Source of the DNA: Streptomyces sp. Go-475
GTDB taxonomy: Bacteria > Actinomycetota > Actinomycetes > Streptomycetales > Streptomycetaceae
Reading direction: 5' to 3'
NCBI RefSeq assembly: GCF_003330845.1
Contig: NZ_CP026121.1
Span: forward strand, 62,001 to 126,000
Length of the DNA stretch: 64,000 bases
Position numbers and translations under genes: made by a program. Positions 10,385-19,204 of the stretch are shown here, piece by piece; positions within the stretch are counted from its first letter, which is position 1; the number at the start of each line of letters is the position of its first letter. The notes beneath the pieces were generated by a model. The model saw nothing but the letters and a program-made list of their open reading frames with translations, searched no databases and had not been told where the DNA came from.

Positions 10385-10400
10385 TTTGAACGCGTTCAAA
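10385..10400. promoter_or_regulatory. 16-bp perfect palindrome, probable operator
   Basis: TTTGAACGCGTTCAAA lies in the 117-base divergent region, 43 bases from the epimerase ATG and 60 bases from the monooxygenase ATG. Perfect symmetry and placement suggest a TetR- or MarR-type repressor site controlling one or both genes. The regulator is not in the window. Confidence 0.6.
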
Positions 10401-10459
10401 ACCTTCGCGACATGGAGCCCCTCAGCCGGCGCCGACGTGCCGTCGGGCAAGATGGGGCC

Positions 10460-10786
10460 ATGAGCGTAGTCAAGATCAATGTGCTGACCGTGCCCGCCGA
10501 GCAGCGCGAGACGCTGGAGAAGCGGTTCGCGTCCCGCGCGCACACCGTGGAGAGCTCCGACGGGTTCGAGTGGTTCGAGCTCCTGCGCCCGGTGGAGGGC
10601 ACCGACACCTACCTCGTCTACACCCGGTGGCGGGACGAGGAGTCCTTCAAGGCGTGGATGGAAGGGCCGATGAAGGCCGCGCACCAGGGCGGCGGCGAGG
10701 GCGGCGAGCGGCCCCGGCCCGCGGCGAGCGACTCGACGCTCTGGTCCTTCGAGGTGGTGCAGCAGGCCGGGCCGAAGGGCGCGTAG
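10460..10786 (+). CDS. MhuD-like heme-degrading monooxygenase (ABM fold)
   Basis: The protein has 108 residues and belongs to the antibiotic-biosynthesis-monooxygenase/IsdG superfamily. It resembles Mycobacterium tuberculosis MhuD as I remember it, across nearly the whole length: MSVVKIN start, LEKRFASRAH, LLRPVEG and FKAWMEGPMKAAH. Asn7, Trp66 and His75, which MhuD uses to bind and ruffle heme, fall at the same positions. It would oxidise heme and release iron in the cytosol. The start is fixed by homology. A divergent epimerase gene and the 10385 palindrome lie upstream. Confidence 0.85.
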   Translation: MSVVKINVLTVPAEQRETLEKRFASRAHTVESSDGFEWFELLRPVEGTDTYLVYTRWRDEESFKAWMEGPMKAAHQGGGEGGERPRPAASDSTLWSFEVVQQAGPKGA

Positions 10787-10803
10787 GCGCACCCACCGAG
10801 GAC

Positions 10804-10835
10804 GAGGCCCCCTGGCCGGAACGGCAGGGGGCCTC
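10804..10835. terminator. Bidirectional intrinsic terminator
   Basis: Eleven-bp arms (10804-10814 and 10825-10835) surround a 10-base loop, between the convergent monooxygenase and lipid-kinase genes. Confidence 0.75.
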
Positions 10836-10858
10836 GGCGACGACGGGGGGCGGGGCGC

Positions 10859-12211
10859 TCAGGTACGCCAGGAGCGCGAGGGCGCGGCGGTGCGGCTCAC
10901 GGCGGCCGCCAGTTTGCGCAGCCGGCGCCAGTCCAGGCGCGGTGGCGCCTCGGGGACCCCGGGCCGGTCGCGGGGCACCCGGACGCGCAGGGCCCGGCGT
11001 GCGATGCGGCAGTGGACGGGGGCGGGCAGGGTGAGCGCCTCGCCGTCGAGGCCGACCTCCAGGTGCGGTGTGTCGGCGTGCACGACGACGTGCTGGGCGG
11101 TGAGCACCGTGAGCCCCTCCGGGCGCGGGGACAGCAGGAGTTCGGCCGCCTCCACGGCGCTGTCCACGCGCACGGCGAGCACGCCGAGCCGCCCGGAGTT
11201 GAGCCGCTCGCGCCGGCCGAAGCCGAACGGGTCGTCCATGCGGTAGGGGTTGTTGCTCACCAGGACGGCCTGCGGGTCGGCGATGGTCGTGCCGTCGGCG
11301 CTCGCGGTCAGACGCGGGCCGCTCTGCCGGGTGAGCAGCTCGGGCAGCCGCTCCAGCGCCGCGCCCACCTTGTCCTCGCGGTAGCCGGGGCTCTGGACGA
11401 CGGCACCGTAGACGCCGAACGACGCGTTGTTCACGAACGGGCGGTCGTCGGCGAAGCCGAGGTCGACGCGGAGTTCGACGCCGTCGGTGAGGGCGTCGAG
11501 GCACCGGGACGGGTCGTCCCGGTCCAGGCCCAGGTCCATGGCGAAGTGGTTGCGCGTGCCGGCCGCGATGACGAGGAACGGCAGTCCGTGTTCCGCCGCG
11601 ACGGCGGCGACCAGGGCCTGGGTGCCGTCGCCGCCCGCGACGCCCAGGAGGTCGGCTCCGTCGGCCACGGCGGCCCGGGCGAGGGCGGTGACGTCCTGGC
11701 GCTGCTCCGGGTCGAGCAGGACGACCCGCGCGCCCAGCGCCTCGGCCTTCTCCTTCAGGCCGAACTTCTCGACCTTGCCGCCGCCGGAGCGCGGGTTGAG
11801 CAGGAGGAACGGGCGCTGCGGCGGTGGCGTGCGGTACTCCTTCACCCGGACCGGCCGCAGGCCGGTGCTGCGCAGGGCGTAGCGGCCGCTCCAGACCGCC
11901 GCGCACCACAGCAGCAGGGACAGGAACACCACCCAGAGCAGGTTCGCGGTCGCGAAGAGGGTGATGAGGCCGACGGGCGCGGCGACGGCCAGCACGGCCG
12001 CCGCCATGCGGGCCGGTCCGCGCCGGGACAGCACCCACCAGAGCGCGGCCGCGGTCAGGGCCAGTCCCGCCAGGCCGGCCACGAGCAGCAGCAGCCCTGA
12101 CAGCCCGCCGGCGACGAGGGGCAGCAACGCGGCCGAAGCGGCTGCGGCCAGGGCTCCCCTGGCGGCCCATCTCTGCCGGTGGTGATACCACTCGCTCATC
12201 GCCGATCCCAT
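10859..12211 (-). CDS. Diacylglycerol kinase-like lipid kinase with N-terminal membrane helices
   Basis: The protein has 450 residues. About four hydrophobic segments occupy residues 15-130. A DAGK catalytic domain follows, opening with RPFLLLNPRSGGGKVEKF and containing the nucleotide loop GVAGGDGTQALVAAVAAEHG and the IAAGTRNHFAMDLGLDRDD block. DAGK-family enzymes phosphorylate diacylglycerol, sphingoid or related lipids using ATP. The membrane N-terminus suggests action at the inner leaflet. ATG 12211 is chosen for the GGAGGG seven bases upstream; a second ATG is at 12199. Confidence 0.85.
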   Translation of the reverse strand: MGSAMSEWYHHRQRWAARGALAAAASAALLPLVAGGLSGLLLLVAGLAGLALTAAALWWVLSRRGPARMAAAVLAVAAPVGLITLFATANLLWVVFLSLLLWCAAVWSGRYALRSTGLRPVRVKEYRTPPPQRPFLLLNPRSGGGKVEKFGLKEKAEALGARVVLLDPEQRQDVTALARAAVADGADLLGVAGGDGTQALVAAVAAEHGLPFLVIAAGTRNHFAMDLGLDRDDPSRCLDALTDGVELRVDLGFADDRPFVNNASFGVYGAVVQSPGYREDKVGAALERLPELLTRQSGPRLTASADGTTIADPQAVLVSNNPYRMDDPFGFGRRERLNSGRLGVLAVRVDSAVEAAELLLSPRPEGLTVLTAQHVVVHADTPHLEVGLDGEALTLPAPVHCRIARRALRVRVPRDRPGVPEAPPRLDWRRLRKLAAAVSRTAAPSRSWRT

Positions 12212-12515
12212 GTCGTCCCTCCGCTCGGAGGCCGGCGCGGGCGGACCCTGGAGACCGCGCCCGGCCGTGCCCATGGTGCCCGCCGACGGACCGGCTCCAC
12301 CACCGCCGTTCCTGAGGCTCCCCGGCCGGCGAGCACGTCAGACGTGAAGATCTCCCGGGGCGGAGCCACCGGTAGCGTACGCGGCCCGCGAGCGCGGGTT
12401 CCGCGCGCCGGGGCGCGCCGGTCCCCGCGCCCGGCCCGCCGGACCGCCCGCCGGGGCGGCGGGCGGGTAGGCTCCCTTGCTGATCACCGGCCGACACGAT
12501 CAACAGGGGGACTCC
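12212..12515. other. Divergent intergenic region without a gene
   Basis: The 304 bases between the lipid-kinase start and the lipoprotein start hold no credible ORF. A very GC-rich inverted-repeat-prone tract lies at about 12400-12470, and the GGGGG ribosome site for the downstream gene lies at about 12506-12510. I found no convincing -35/-10 pair. Confidence 0.5.
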
Positions 12516-13196
12516 GTGCGGGCCATGGCTACCGTGACGACGACCGCGATGTGCCTGCTGGCGGGCGCGGTCCTGGCCGGCTGCGGTGCCGGCGGCGCGG
12601 AGGAGAGGTCCGCCGGCGACATCCTCGACGAGGCCAACGCGACGATGCGGAAGCTGGACTCCGTCACCGTCGACATCACCAACCGCACGCGCCAGGGCAC
12701 GGTCACCAGCCGCCTGGTGACCGACCTCGACAGCCGGTGCAGGTCCAGGACCGCCTGGGCCGGAGGCGGCGTCCTGGAGCAGATCCGGCTGGGAACGACC
12801 GACTACGTCCGCCCGGACCGGGCCTACCTGCGGAAGTGGAAGAACAACCCGGGCCTCACCGGCGAGCAGAAGCTGTGGGTGAAGACACCGGTGGACCCGG
12901 CGAGCACCGGTGACGGACTCACCTCCTGCGAACGGCCCTTCGACTCGTTCGGCACGGCGCGCAAGGGCGGATCCGCCCGCGTCGGGGGCACGAAGGCCGT
13001 CGAGCTGGTCGTGACCGACAAGGCGGACAGGGAAGGGACGTACACCTTCTACGTGGCCGACGAGGGAAAGCCGTATCTCCTGAAGACGGTGTACAAGTCC
13101 GGTGCGCAGCGGACCACCACCTCGTTCAGCGGCTTCGACGAGCCCCTCGACATCCGGCCGCCGAAGCCGGCCGAGGTGCTGAGCCTGGGCGGTTGA
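12516..13196 (+). CDS. Lipoprotein, LppX/LprG-like
   Basis: The protein has 226 residues. The signal ends in LAGC, with the lipidated cysteine near residue 22. The mature part has a helix (DILDEANATMRKLDSVTVDI) followed by beta-strand-rich sequence, DKADREGTYTFYVADEGKPYLLKTVY, in the style of LppX/LprG lipid-binding lipoproteins. The GTG at 12516 is chosen because a run of G residues sits six bases upstream; the open frame extends 13 codons further without a ribosome site. It probably sits on the outer leaflet. Cargo unknown. Confidence 0.75.
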   Translation: MRAMATVTTTAMCLLAGAVLAGCGAGGAEERSAGDILDEANATMRKLDSVTVDITNRTRQGTVTSRLVTDLDSRCRSRTAWAGGGVLEQIRLGTTDYVRPDRAYLRKWKNNPGLTGEQKLWVKTPVDPASTGDGLTSCERPFDSFGTARKGGSARVGGTKAVELVVTDKADREGTYTFYVADEGKPYLLKTVYKSGAQRTTTSFSGFDEPLDIRPPKPAEVLSLGG

Positions 13197-13404
13197 CGGC
13201 CCTTTCGCCGACAGCGCTTTCCGTCGTCGTTCCGGCGGCAATCGGTCGAGTGGGGCGAATCGTCTCACCAGGGGTTGACGGGGCGGGACGGGCTCGGCCT
13301 ACTGGTAGACGCAGCCGGCCGTGTCGGGGGTCAGGTCCGGTGTGGTGGCCCTGGGATCCGCATCCCTTCCGTACTCCCCCGCCGAGACGCAGGTCAGGGG
13401 TCTG

Positions 13405-13782
13405 ATGGTGCGGCGACAATGGGCAGCGGCGATGGGCCTGGTGGCCTGCCTGCTGATGCTGCATCTCGTCGTCCCGGCGTCCACGCACAGCGGGAGCGCG
13501 GCGGAAGGCGCGGTCACGGCGGCCACGGAGCCGGCCGCGGCGTGGGACGCCGAGGCCGAAGCGGCCGGTGAGCCCTGTCCCTGCGAGGAGGAGCCGTCGG
13601 ACCGGCAGCCGGCGGCACGCGCCCCCAGGGCCGCCGGAGCGGCCGGGGCGAGCGCCGTGGTGACCGGGGCGCCCGCGGTGGACCGGGGCGGTACGGACCT
13701 CCGCGCGGCGGGAACGGCCAGGCGTCCGGGGGCGGCCGGGGCCGCCCGGAACGCCGTGGAGCTGCAGACGTTCCGCTGCTGA
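13405..13782 (+). CDS. Small exported Ala-rich protein
   Basis: The protein has 125 residues. It begins MVRRQWAAAMGLVACLLMLHL, a clear signal peptide or single membrane anchor. The rest is Ala/Pro/Glu-rich and disordered-looking, with a CPCEEEP patch and a final cysteine (QTFRC). Its start is supported by CAGGGG about seven bases upstream. I recall similar short secreted proteins in Streptomyces but no assigned role. Other frames over this region are less protein-like. Confidence 0.55.
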   Translation: MVRRQWAAAMGLVACLLMLHLVVPASTHSGSAAEGAVTAATEPAAAWDAEAEAAGEPCPCEEEPSDRQPAARAPRAAGAAGASAVVTGAPAVDRGGTDLRAAGTARRPGAAGAARNAVELQTFRC

Positions 13783-13897
13783 GCGGCGGCGGTACCGACC
13801 AGGGCCTGCGCCGTGCGGCCCGAGTACTGCCTGGTGCCGGTACGCGGTGGTGTGCAGGCCTTCGTGTGTCCCCATGCCGATGACACAGGAGGCAGTC

Positions 13898-15025
13898 TTG
13901 CCCGGAAAGCGTGTTCTCGTTCTGAGGCCGGAGGAACTGGGCCCGAACGACCAGAAGATGTGGCGGGAGATACGGACCGAGTTCGGGGCCCCGGCGAATC
14001 CCTTTCTCGACCCGGCGTTCACCGTGGCGGTGGGGCGGGTCAGGCCGGGAGCCAGGGTCGCGGTGCTGCAGGACGACGGCTCACCGGTCGGCTTCTTCCC
14101 GTACGAGTCGGGGCCGTTGGGGCAGGGCCGGGCCATCGGGCTCGGGGTGTCGGACAGTCAGGGGGCCGTGTTACGCCCCGGGATCCGGCTCGACGCCCGC
14201 GGGCTGCTGCGGTCCTGCGCGTTGTCGTCCTGGGAGTTCGACAACCTGGAAGCCGGACAGGGGCTGTTCGTGCCGCACGCGGCCGAGGAGCTCGCCTCGC
14301 CGGTGGTCGACCTCGCCGAGGGGTTCGAGCGGTACGCGCAGGGGCTGCGGGCGAAGTCGCCGGGCTTCCTCAGACAGACCCTGGCCAAGGAGCGCAGGCT
14401 GGCCCGCCAGGTCGGCGAGGTGCGGTTCGTGTACGACGCCGACGACCCCGCCGCGCTGCGGGCGCTGATGGACTGGAAGTCGGCGCAGTACCGGCGGACC
14501 GGCCGGCGGGACCGGTTCGCGCAGGAGTGGATCACCCGGCTGGTGGACCTGCTCGGCCGGAGCGAGGAGCCGGAGTGCCGCGGGGTGCTGTCCGTGCTGT
14601 ACGCCGCGGACCGGCCCGTGGCCGCGCACTTCGGCCTGCGCTCGCGCACGGTGCTGTCCTGGTGGTTCCCGGCCTACGACCGCGCGTACGCGAAGTACTC
14701 CCCCGGGCTCGTGCTGCAGCTGAGGATGCTGGAGGCCGCGGCGGCCGACGGGGTCGAGACGGTCGACCTGGGGAGCGGCCCGGCCCGCTACAAGGAGTCG
14801 CTGAAGACGCGTGATCTGCGGGTGTACGAGGGGGCGGTGATCCGGCCGGTGCCGGGCGGGGCCGCCCACTGGCTGGGCCGGGAGCCCGCCCGGGCGGCCC
14901 GCCGCTTCGTCCGCAACCGGCCCCGGCTGGCCGGCGCGGCCGCCCGGGCGCTGGCGGAGGCGGGGCGGCTGCGCGAACAGCCGCTGGTCCGCGTCGGCCA
15001 CCGGCGCGGTCCGCAGGACCCCTGA
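13898..15025 (+). CDS. GNAT-superfamily acyltransferase (BioF2/CelD-like)
   Basis: The protein has 375 residues from this start. The double-GNAT architecture (CelD/BioF2-like, FemAB-related) is indicated by the FLDPAFTVAVGRVRPGARVAVLQDD opening, an AKSPGFLRQTLAKERRLAR helix, and LSVLYAADRPVAAHFG followed by LSWWFPAYDRAYAKYSPGLVL, where the acyl-CoA/aminoacyl fold is formed. Such enzymes acylate cell-surface polysaccharide or other precursors. TTG 13898 follows AGGAGG by five bases; an in-frame ATG at 13880 is the alternative. It converges on the AMIN-like gene. Confidence 0.8.
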   Translation: MPGKRVLVLRPEELGPNDQKMWREIRTEFGAPANPFLDPAFTVAVGRVRPGARVAVLQDDGSPVGFFPYESGPLGQGRAIGLGVSDSQGAVLRPGIRLDARGLLRSCALSSWEFDNLEAGQGLFVPHAAEELASPVVDLAEGFERYAQGLRAKSPGFLRQTLAKERRLARQVGEVRFVYDADDPAALRALMDWKSAQYRRTGRRDRFAQEWITRLVDLLGRSEEPECRGVLSVLYAADRPVAAHFGLRSRTVLSWWFPAYDRAYAKYSPGLVLQLRMLEAAAADGVETVDLGSGPARYKESLKTRDLRVYEGAVIRPVPGGAAHWLGREPARAARRFVRNRPRLAGAAARALAEAGRLREQPLVRVGHRRGPQDP

Positions 15026-15043
15026 CCGCGTTCCCCGCCCGGG

Positions 15044-15069
15044 GCGCCCGGCTCGGGGGAGCCGGGCGC
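15044..15069. terminator. Bidirectional intrinsic terminator
   Basis: Eleven-bp arms (15044-15054 and 15059-15069) with a GGGG loop lie between convergent genes. Confidence 0.75.
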
Positions 15070-15075
15070 GCGGGG

Positions 15076-15663
15076 TCAGCTCGTGGCGGTCCAGCTGTGG
15101 GCGACGTCCACGATGACGCGGTCGTCGAGCTGCAGCACCCGGAAGGGCAGCCGGGCGCGGACGCCGAGGCCGATCTGGGTCTCCCCCTCGAAGCTGCCGG
15201 CGAAGCGCGTGTCACGGAAGGTGCGGTAGCCGGTGAGGTCCACGCCCGGCAGCGGGAGCGCCACGCGGCCGGGATACGTGGGGGCGCCGGTCTCCGGGTC
15301 GTAGGCGGGTGCGGCCACCCGCACCGCGAGGACGGCGCCGCCGGCCACGGGTATGTGGCGGCCGGACCCGTCCTGGTAGAGCCGGTCGACGTACTGGACG
15401 GTGTAGCCGACGCCGCTGCCCGCGCCGGGCACGTCGACGACCATCCGGTCGAAGCAGGCGTGGCGGCCGGTCCTGACGTTCGTCATGGGCGCGACCGTGG
15501 CGCTGGTGCCGGTCTTGGCGAGGCTTCCCCAGCCGGTGGGGCACGTCGTGGTCTGCGTGGTGGCCTGCCGGGCCGCCGGTGCGGCACCCGCCGGAATCGC
15601 CGCCACGCCCACCGTGGCGCCCACGAGTGCGAGAGTCGCGCATGCTGTTCTGATTCGTACCAT
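15076..15663 (-). CDS. Secreted AMIN-like domain protein
   Basis: The protein has 195 residues. A Sec signal peptide (MVRIRTACATLALVGATVGV...PAGAAP) precedes one AMIN-like beta domain. The blocks RTGRHACFDRMVVDVPGAG, VGYTVQYVDRLYQDGSG, GYRTFRDTRFAGSFEGETQIGLGV and DDRVIVDVAHSW are what I remember of actinobacterial AMIN-like proteins. AMIN domains usually direct proteins to the wall or periplasm-like zone. Two cysteines (in TTCPTGWG and RHACFD) could pair. No enzymatic motif is visible. Confidence 0.75.
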   Translation of the reverse strand: MVRIRTACATLALVGATVGVAAIPAGAAPAARQATTQTTTCPTGWGSLAKTGTSATVAPMTNVRTGRHACFDRMVVDVPGAGSGVGYTVQYVDRLYQDGSGRHIPVAGGAVLAVRVAAPAYDPETGAPTYPGRVALPLPGVDLTGYRTFRDTRFAGSFEGETQIGLGVRARLPFRVLQLDDRVIVDVAHSWTATS

Positions 15664-15834
15664 TGCCGCCCCCGAGGCTTGCGTGGTTGTGATACCGGGT
15701 GAGACGACCGGCTTGACCCGAAGGTTGCACGCGCGTGAACGGAAGATTGCACCCACCGCGCCGGAGCGGCGACCATGGCACATCCTGGTGGGGAGCGATG
15801 GGTGTCCGGTGCGTCCGTACCGGGAGGACGCGAC

Positions 15835-18402
15835 ATGGATGAGGCAGCCGCCGTACCGGACGGGCCACGGTCATCCGGCGGCCGGATCCGGGGCGGGGGC
15901 GACGACCGGGTCCGGGCCGGGGACACGGGGCGGATCGAGGACGCCCTGACCGCTCCGCTGGTCCAGGCCGTGCGCGACCTCGGGGGCTACGGCGGCCTGG
16001 TCTACCTGCGCTCCCGCGACCGGCGCTCGCTCGTGCTCGCGGTGGTCACCGGGGTGCCCAGGTCGCTGCTCAGGAGCTGGTGGCGGGTGCCGGTGGGCGG
16101 CGCCCTGCCCATGGCGGAGGCCTACCGGCGCGGGCAGACCCTGTGGCTGCCGGACGAGCGCGCCACCATGGTGCGCTTCCCGCACTTCACCGCCGGGCTG
16201 CCGTACTCGTTCGGCTCCGCCCACCGGCCCGTGCGGGCGGGCGGCGAGCCCGTCGGCGTCCTGGTCGTGCTGCGCTCGGCCGCCCGGACGCCGATGGACG
16301 CGGAGGCGGTGGCGCTCGCGCTGCGCCCCGCCGGACGGGACATGGAGGAGCGGCTCGGCCGCCTCGCCGCCGGCCGGCCCGGCCCGGGCCGTTCCGCGCG
16401 GCGCATCGAGTACGACGACGAACCCGTCGGCGTGCGGCTGCCCACGCCCGCCGTCCACCCCGTCCGGGTGGGGCTCGTCGACTGGGACCTGGAGACGGAC
16501 CGGTGCGACCCGGACGACGAGGCCCTCGCCCTCCTCGGCGTCGACCGGGCGGACTTCGGCGGCACCCTGGCGGACATCGAGGCCCGGGTCAGCCCCGACG
16601 ACCTGCACGAGCTGCGGGCGAGCCGGCACGACGCGCTCACCCACGGCCGGGTCAGGTCCCGGCACCTCCGGGTGCGGGAGGCGTCTCCGGACAGCGGGGA
16701 GAGCGGCTACCGGGCCGTCGAGCTGTGGGGGCACCTCGTGGGCGGCGGCACCGGTTCCGCCCGGGTCCTGGTGGCGGCCCTGGTCGACGCGGCCGGCGGA
16801 CTGACCGCCGCCGAGGCCGCCGAGCGGCTGCCCGACGGGATCTTCTCCCTGGACCAGGACGGCCGCCTCACGTTCGCCAACCGGCGCTGCGAGGAACTGC
16901 TGGGCCGCGGCCGGGAAGAGCTCCTGGGCCGCTACCCGTGGGAGGCGGTCACCTGGCTCCGGGATCCCGCGTACGAGGACCGCTACCGGGCGGCGATGCT
17001 GTCGCAGGAACAGGTGTCCTTCCTCGTGCGGCGCCCGGACGGCAACTGGGTGGGCTTCGTGCTGTACCCGGACGTGCACGGGCTGACCGGCCGGGTCTCG
17101 GAGACCGGCCCGCCCACGGGCGGGGAGTCCGCGACCGAGGCCGGGTCCGCCGCCGGCCTCGTGGCGGGTCCCGGCGCGCCGCCGCCCGGGCCGGTCGCCG
17201 CGGCCCGGGCCGGCGCGCTGTACCACGTGGTGCAGATGGCGAGCGTGCTCACCGAGGCGGTGACCGTGCGGGACGTGTGCCGGGCCGTGTCCGAGCAGCT
17301 GCTGCCGGCGTTCGGCGCCCGGGAACTCGCCCTGTACACCGTGCGCGAGGGCCGGATGTACCTGCTGTGGGAGTCGGGCTACCCGGAGGGTTTCCTCACC
17401 CCGTTCGAAGGGGTCACCCTCGACACGCAACTGCCCGGCGTGCACGCCCTGACCACGCGGCTGCCCCTGTTCTTCGAGTCGCCGGAGGACCTCTCCGTCG
17501 CGTATCCGGGCATCGCCCTGGACCGCATGAGCGCCTGGTCGTTCCTGCCGCTGATCGCCTCCGGTCACCCCGTCGGCTCCTGCATCCTCGGCTGGGACGC
17601 CCCGCACCGGTTCACCGCCGACGAGCGCTCCGCCCTCACCGCCCTGAGCGGCCTCGCCGCCCAGGCCCTGGAGCGGGCGCGGCTCTACGACGCGGAGTCC
17701 GCCGTCGCCCGCGGTCTCCAGGAGGGCCTGCTGCCGCACCGGCTGCCCGCCGTGGAGGGGCTGCGCACGACGGGCCGGTATCTGCCCGGCACGCAGGGCA
17801 TGGCCATCGGCGGCGACTGGTACGACGTGATCACCACGGGGCGTGGGGTCGCGCTGGTCATCGGGGACGTCGAGGGCCACAGTGTCGGCGCCGCCGCCGT
17901 GATGGGGCAGCTGCGCAGTGCCGTGCACGCGTTCGCCGCGAGCGGGCGGCCGCCGCAGGAGGTCATCACCCACACCAACCGGCTGCTCGCCGAGCTGGAG
18001 GCGGACGCCTTCGCGACCTGCTGCTACATCGAACTGGACCCGGGCAGCGGCCGCGCCCTCGCCGTGCGGGCCGGCCACCCCCCGCCACTGCTGCGCCATC
18101 CCGACGGGCACGCCGAGACGCTCGACCTGGCGGGCGGGGTCATGCTGGGCGTGCAGCCCGACGCGTTCTACCCCGTCACGCCGATCGAGCTGGCCCCCGG
18201 CAGCGTCCTCGCGCTGTACACCGACGGGCTCGTGGAGCGGCCCGGCAGCGACATCGACACGGGGATCGAACGGGTCCGCAGCTGCCTGGCCGACACGCCG
18301 GCGGACTCGGTGGAGCACCTCGCCGACCGGCTGGTGCGCACGGCGCGGCGCGCCACGGAGCGGCCGGACGACGTGGCGCTGCTGCTGACGGCGTACCGCT
18401 GA
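15835..18402 (+). CDS. PP2C-type SpoIIE phosphatase with GAF/PAS sensor domains
   Basis: The protein has 855 residues. In order: a GAF-like module (about 20-190), a PAS-like segment near 210-310, a second PAS (about 325-425, LPDGIFSLDQDGRLTFANRRCEELLG), a GAF domain (about 455-625) and a SpoIIE/PP2C domain (about 640-855) with GGDWYDV (659-665), IGDVEGHSVGAAAVMGQ and LALYTDGLVERPG. The GGDWYD and GDVEGH acidic residues bind the metals. It should dephosphorylate an anti-anti-sigma factor and so tune a sigma factor in response to a small molecule or redox cue. ATG 15835 has GGGAGG upstream. The paralogue at 19186 has the same plan. Confidence 0.88.
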   Translation: MDEAAAVPDGPRSSGGRIRGGGDDRVRAGDTGRIEDALTAPLVQAVRDLGGYGGLVYLRSRDRRSLVLAVVTGVPRSLLRSWWRVPVGGALPMAEAYRRGQTLWLPDERATMVRFPHFTAGLPYSFGSAHRPVRAGGEPVGVLVVLRSAARTPMDAEAVALALRPAGRDMEERLGRLAAGRPGPGRSARRIEYDDEPVGVRLPTPAVHPVRVGLVDWDLETDRCDPDDEALALLGVDRADFGGTLADIEARVSPDDLHELRASRHDALTHGRVRSRHLRVREASPDSGESGYRAVELWGHLVGGGTGSARVLVAALVDAAGGLTAAEAAERLPDGIFSLDQDGRLTFANRRCEELLGRGREELLGRYPWEAVTWLRDPAYEDRYRAAMLSQEQVSFLVRRPDGNWVGFVLYPDVHGLTGRVSETGPPTGGESATEAGSAAGLVAGPGAPPPGPVAAARAGALYHVVQMASVLTEAVTVRDVCRAVSEQLLPAFGARELALYTVREGRMYLLWESGYPEGFLTPFEGVTLDTQLPGVHALTTRLPLFFESPEDLSVAYPGIALDRMSAWSFLPLIASGHPVGSCILGWDAPHRFTADERSALTALSGLAAQALERARLYDAESAVARGLQEGLLPHRLPAVEGLRTTGRYLPGTQGMAIGGDWYDVITTGRGVALVIGDVEGHSVGAAAVMGQLRSAVHAFAASGRPPQEVITHTNRLLAELEADAFATCCYIELDPGSGRALAVRAGHPPPLLRHPDGHAETLDLAGGVMLGVQPDAFYPVTPIELAPGSVLALYTDGLVERPGSDIDTGIERVRSCLADTPADSVEHLADRLVRTARRATERPDDVALLLTAYR

Positions 18403-18454
18403 GCGGGGACGCGGGTCCGGGGCCGCTACCACTGGCGTCCCGCCGGCGGTCGGC

Positions 18455-19204
18455 GTGGCGGACGCGGTGCGAGTACCGTGGTCGGGACCGGCGAGCGAGG
18501 CGGTGGTGGCGGTGGAGTGGCAGCGGTACGCCGAGCAGATGGCGCTGCTCGCCCGGGATCTGGTGGCGCAGGACTCGGTCCAGGCGACGCTGGACGAGAT
18601 CGCGGCGGCGGCGGTGAAGCTCGTCGAGGGCTGTGACGCGGCGGGCATCCTGACGGTGTCGAAGGGCCGGGCCGTGACGCTGGCGGTGTGCGGCGACATG
18701 GTCGAGGAGTCCGACCGGCTGCAGGGCGAGCTGCGCGAGGGGCCGTGCTTCGACGCCGCCCGGCGCGTGGACGGCGAGCGGCTGTTCCGCATCGCCGACA
18801 TGACCAGGCCGCAGCCGTCCTGGCCGCGTTTCTGCGAGGCCGCCCGCAAGCTCGGGATCGGCAGCATGACCGGTGTGCTGCTCTACACCGAGCAGGAGGA
18901 CTTCGGCGCGCTGAACCTCTACTCGCGCCGCCCCGGGGCGTTCGGCAAGGACATCGAGGCCGCGGGCTGGCTGCTCGCCTCCCACGCCGCCGTGGCGCTG
19001 GCCACCGCCCGCACCGTCGACCAGCTGGAACACGCCCTGGAGACCCGGCACGCCATCGGGGAGGCGATGGGGATCCTGATGGAACGCCACCGGCTGAGCG
19101 AGGACGAGGCCTTCGATGTGCTGCGGCGCATCTCGCAGCACCACAACATCAAGCTGCGCGACGTGGCCCGCCGGGTCCGGGCCGACTATCCCGCCCAGTC
19201 CTGA
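18455..19204 (+). CDS. GAF and ANTAR domain regulator
   Basis: The protein has 249 residues. A GAF domain (about 35-180, EIAAAAVKLVEGCDAAGILTV...EGPCFDAARR) is followed by a C-terminal ANTAR domain (about 185-245, LETRHAIGEAMGILMERHRLSEDEAFDVLRRISQHHN). ANTAR domains bind dual hexaloop RNA hairpins and prevent transcription termination, so this is probably a ligand-controlled antiterminator. GTG 18455 is used; GTG 18503 is a reasonable alternative with GAGCGAGG upstream. The 3' end overlaps the convergent SpoIIE phosphatase gene by 19 bases. Confidence 0.85.
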   Translation: MADAVRVPWSGPASEAVVAVEWQRYAEQMALLARDLVAQDSVQATLDEIAAAAVKLVEGCDAAGILTVSKGRAVTLAVCGDMVEESDRLQGELREGPCFDAARRVDGERLFRIADMTRPQPSWPRFCEAARKLGIGSMTGVLLYTEQEDFGALNLYSRRPGAFGKDIEAAGWLLASHAAVALATARTVDQLEHALETRHAIGEAMGILMERHRLSEDEAFDVLRRISQHHNIKLRDVARRVRADYPAQS

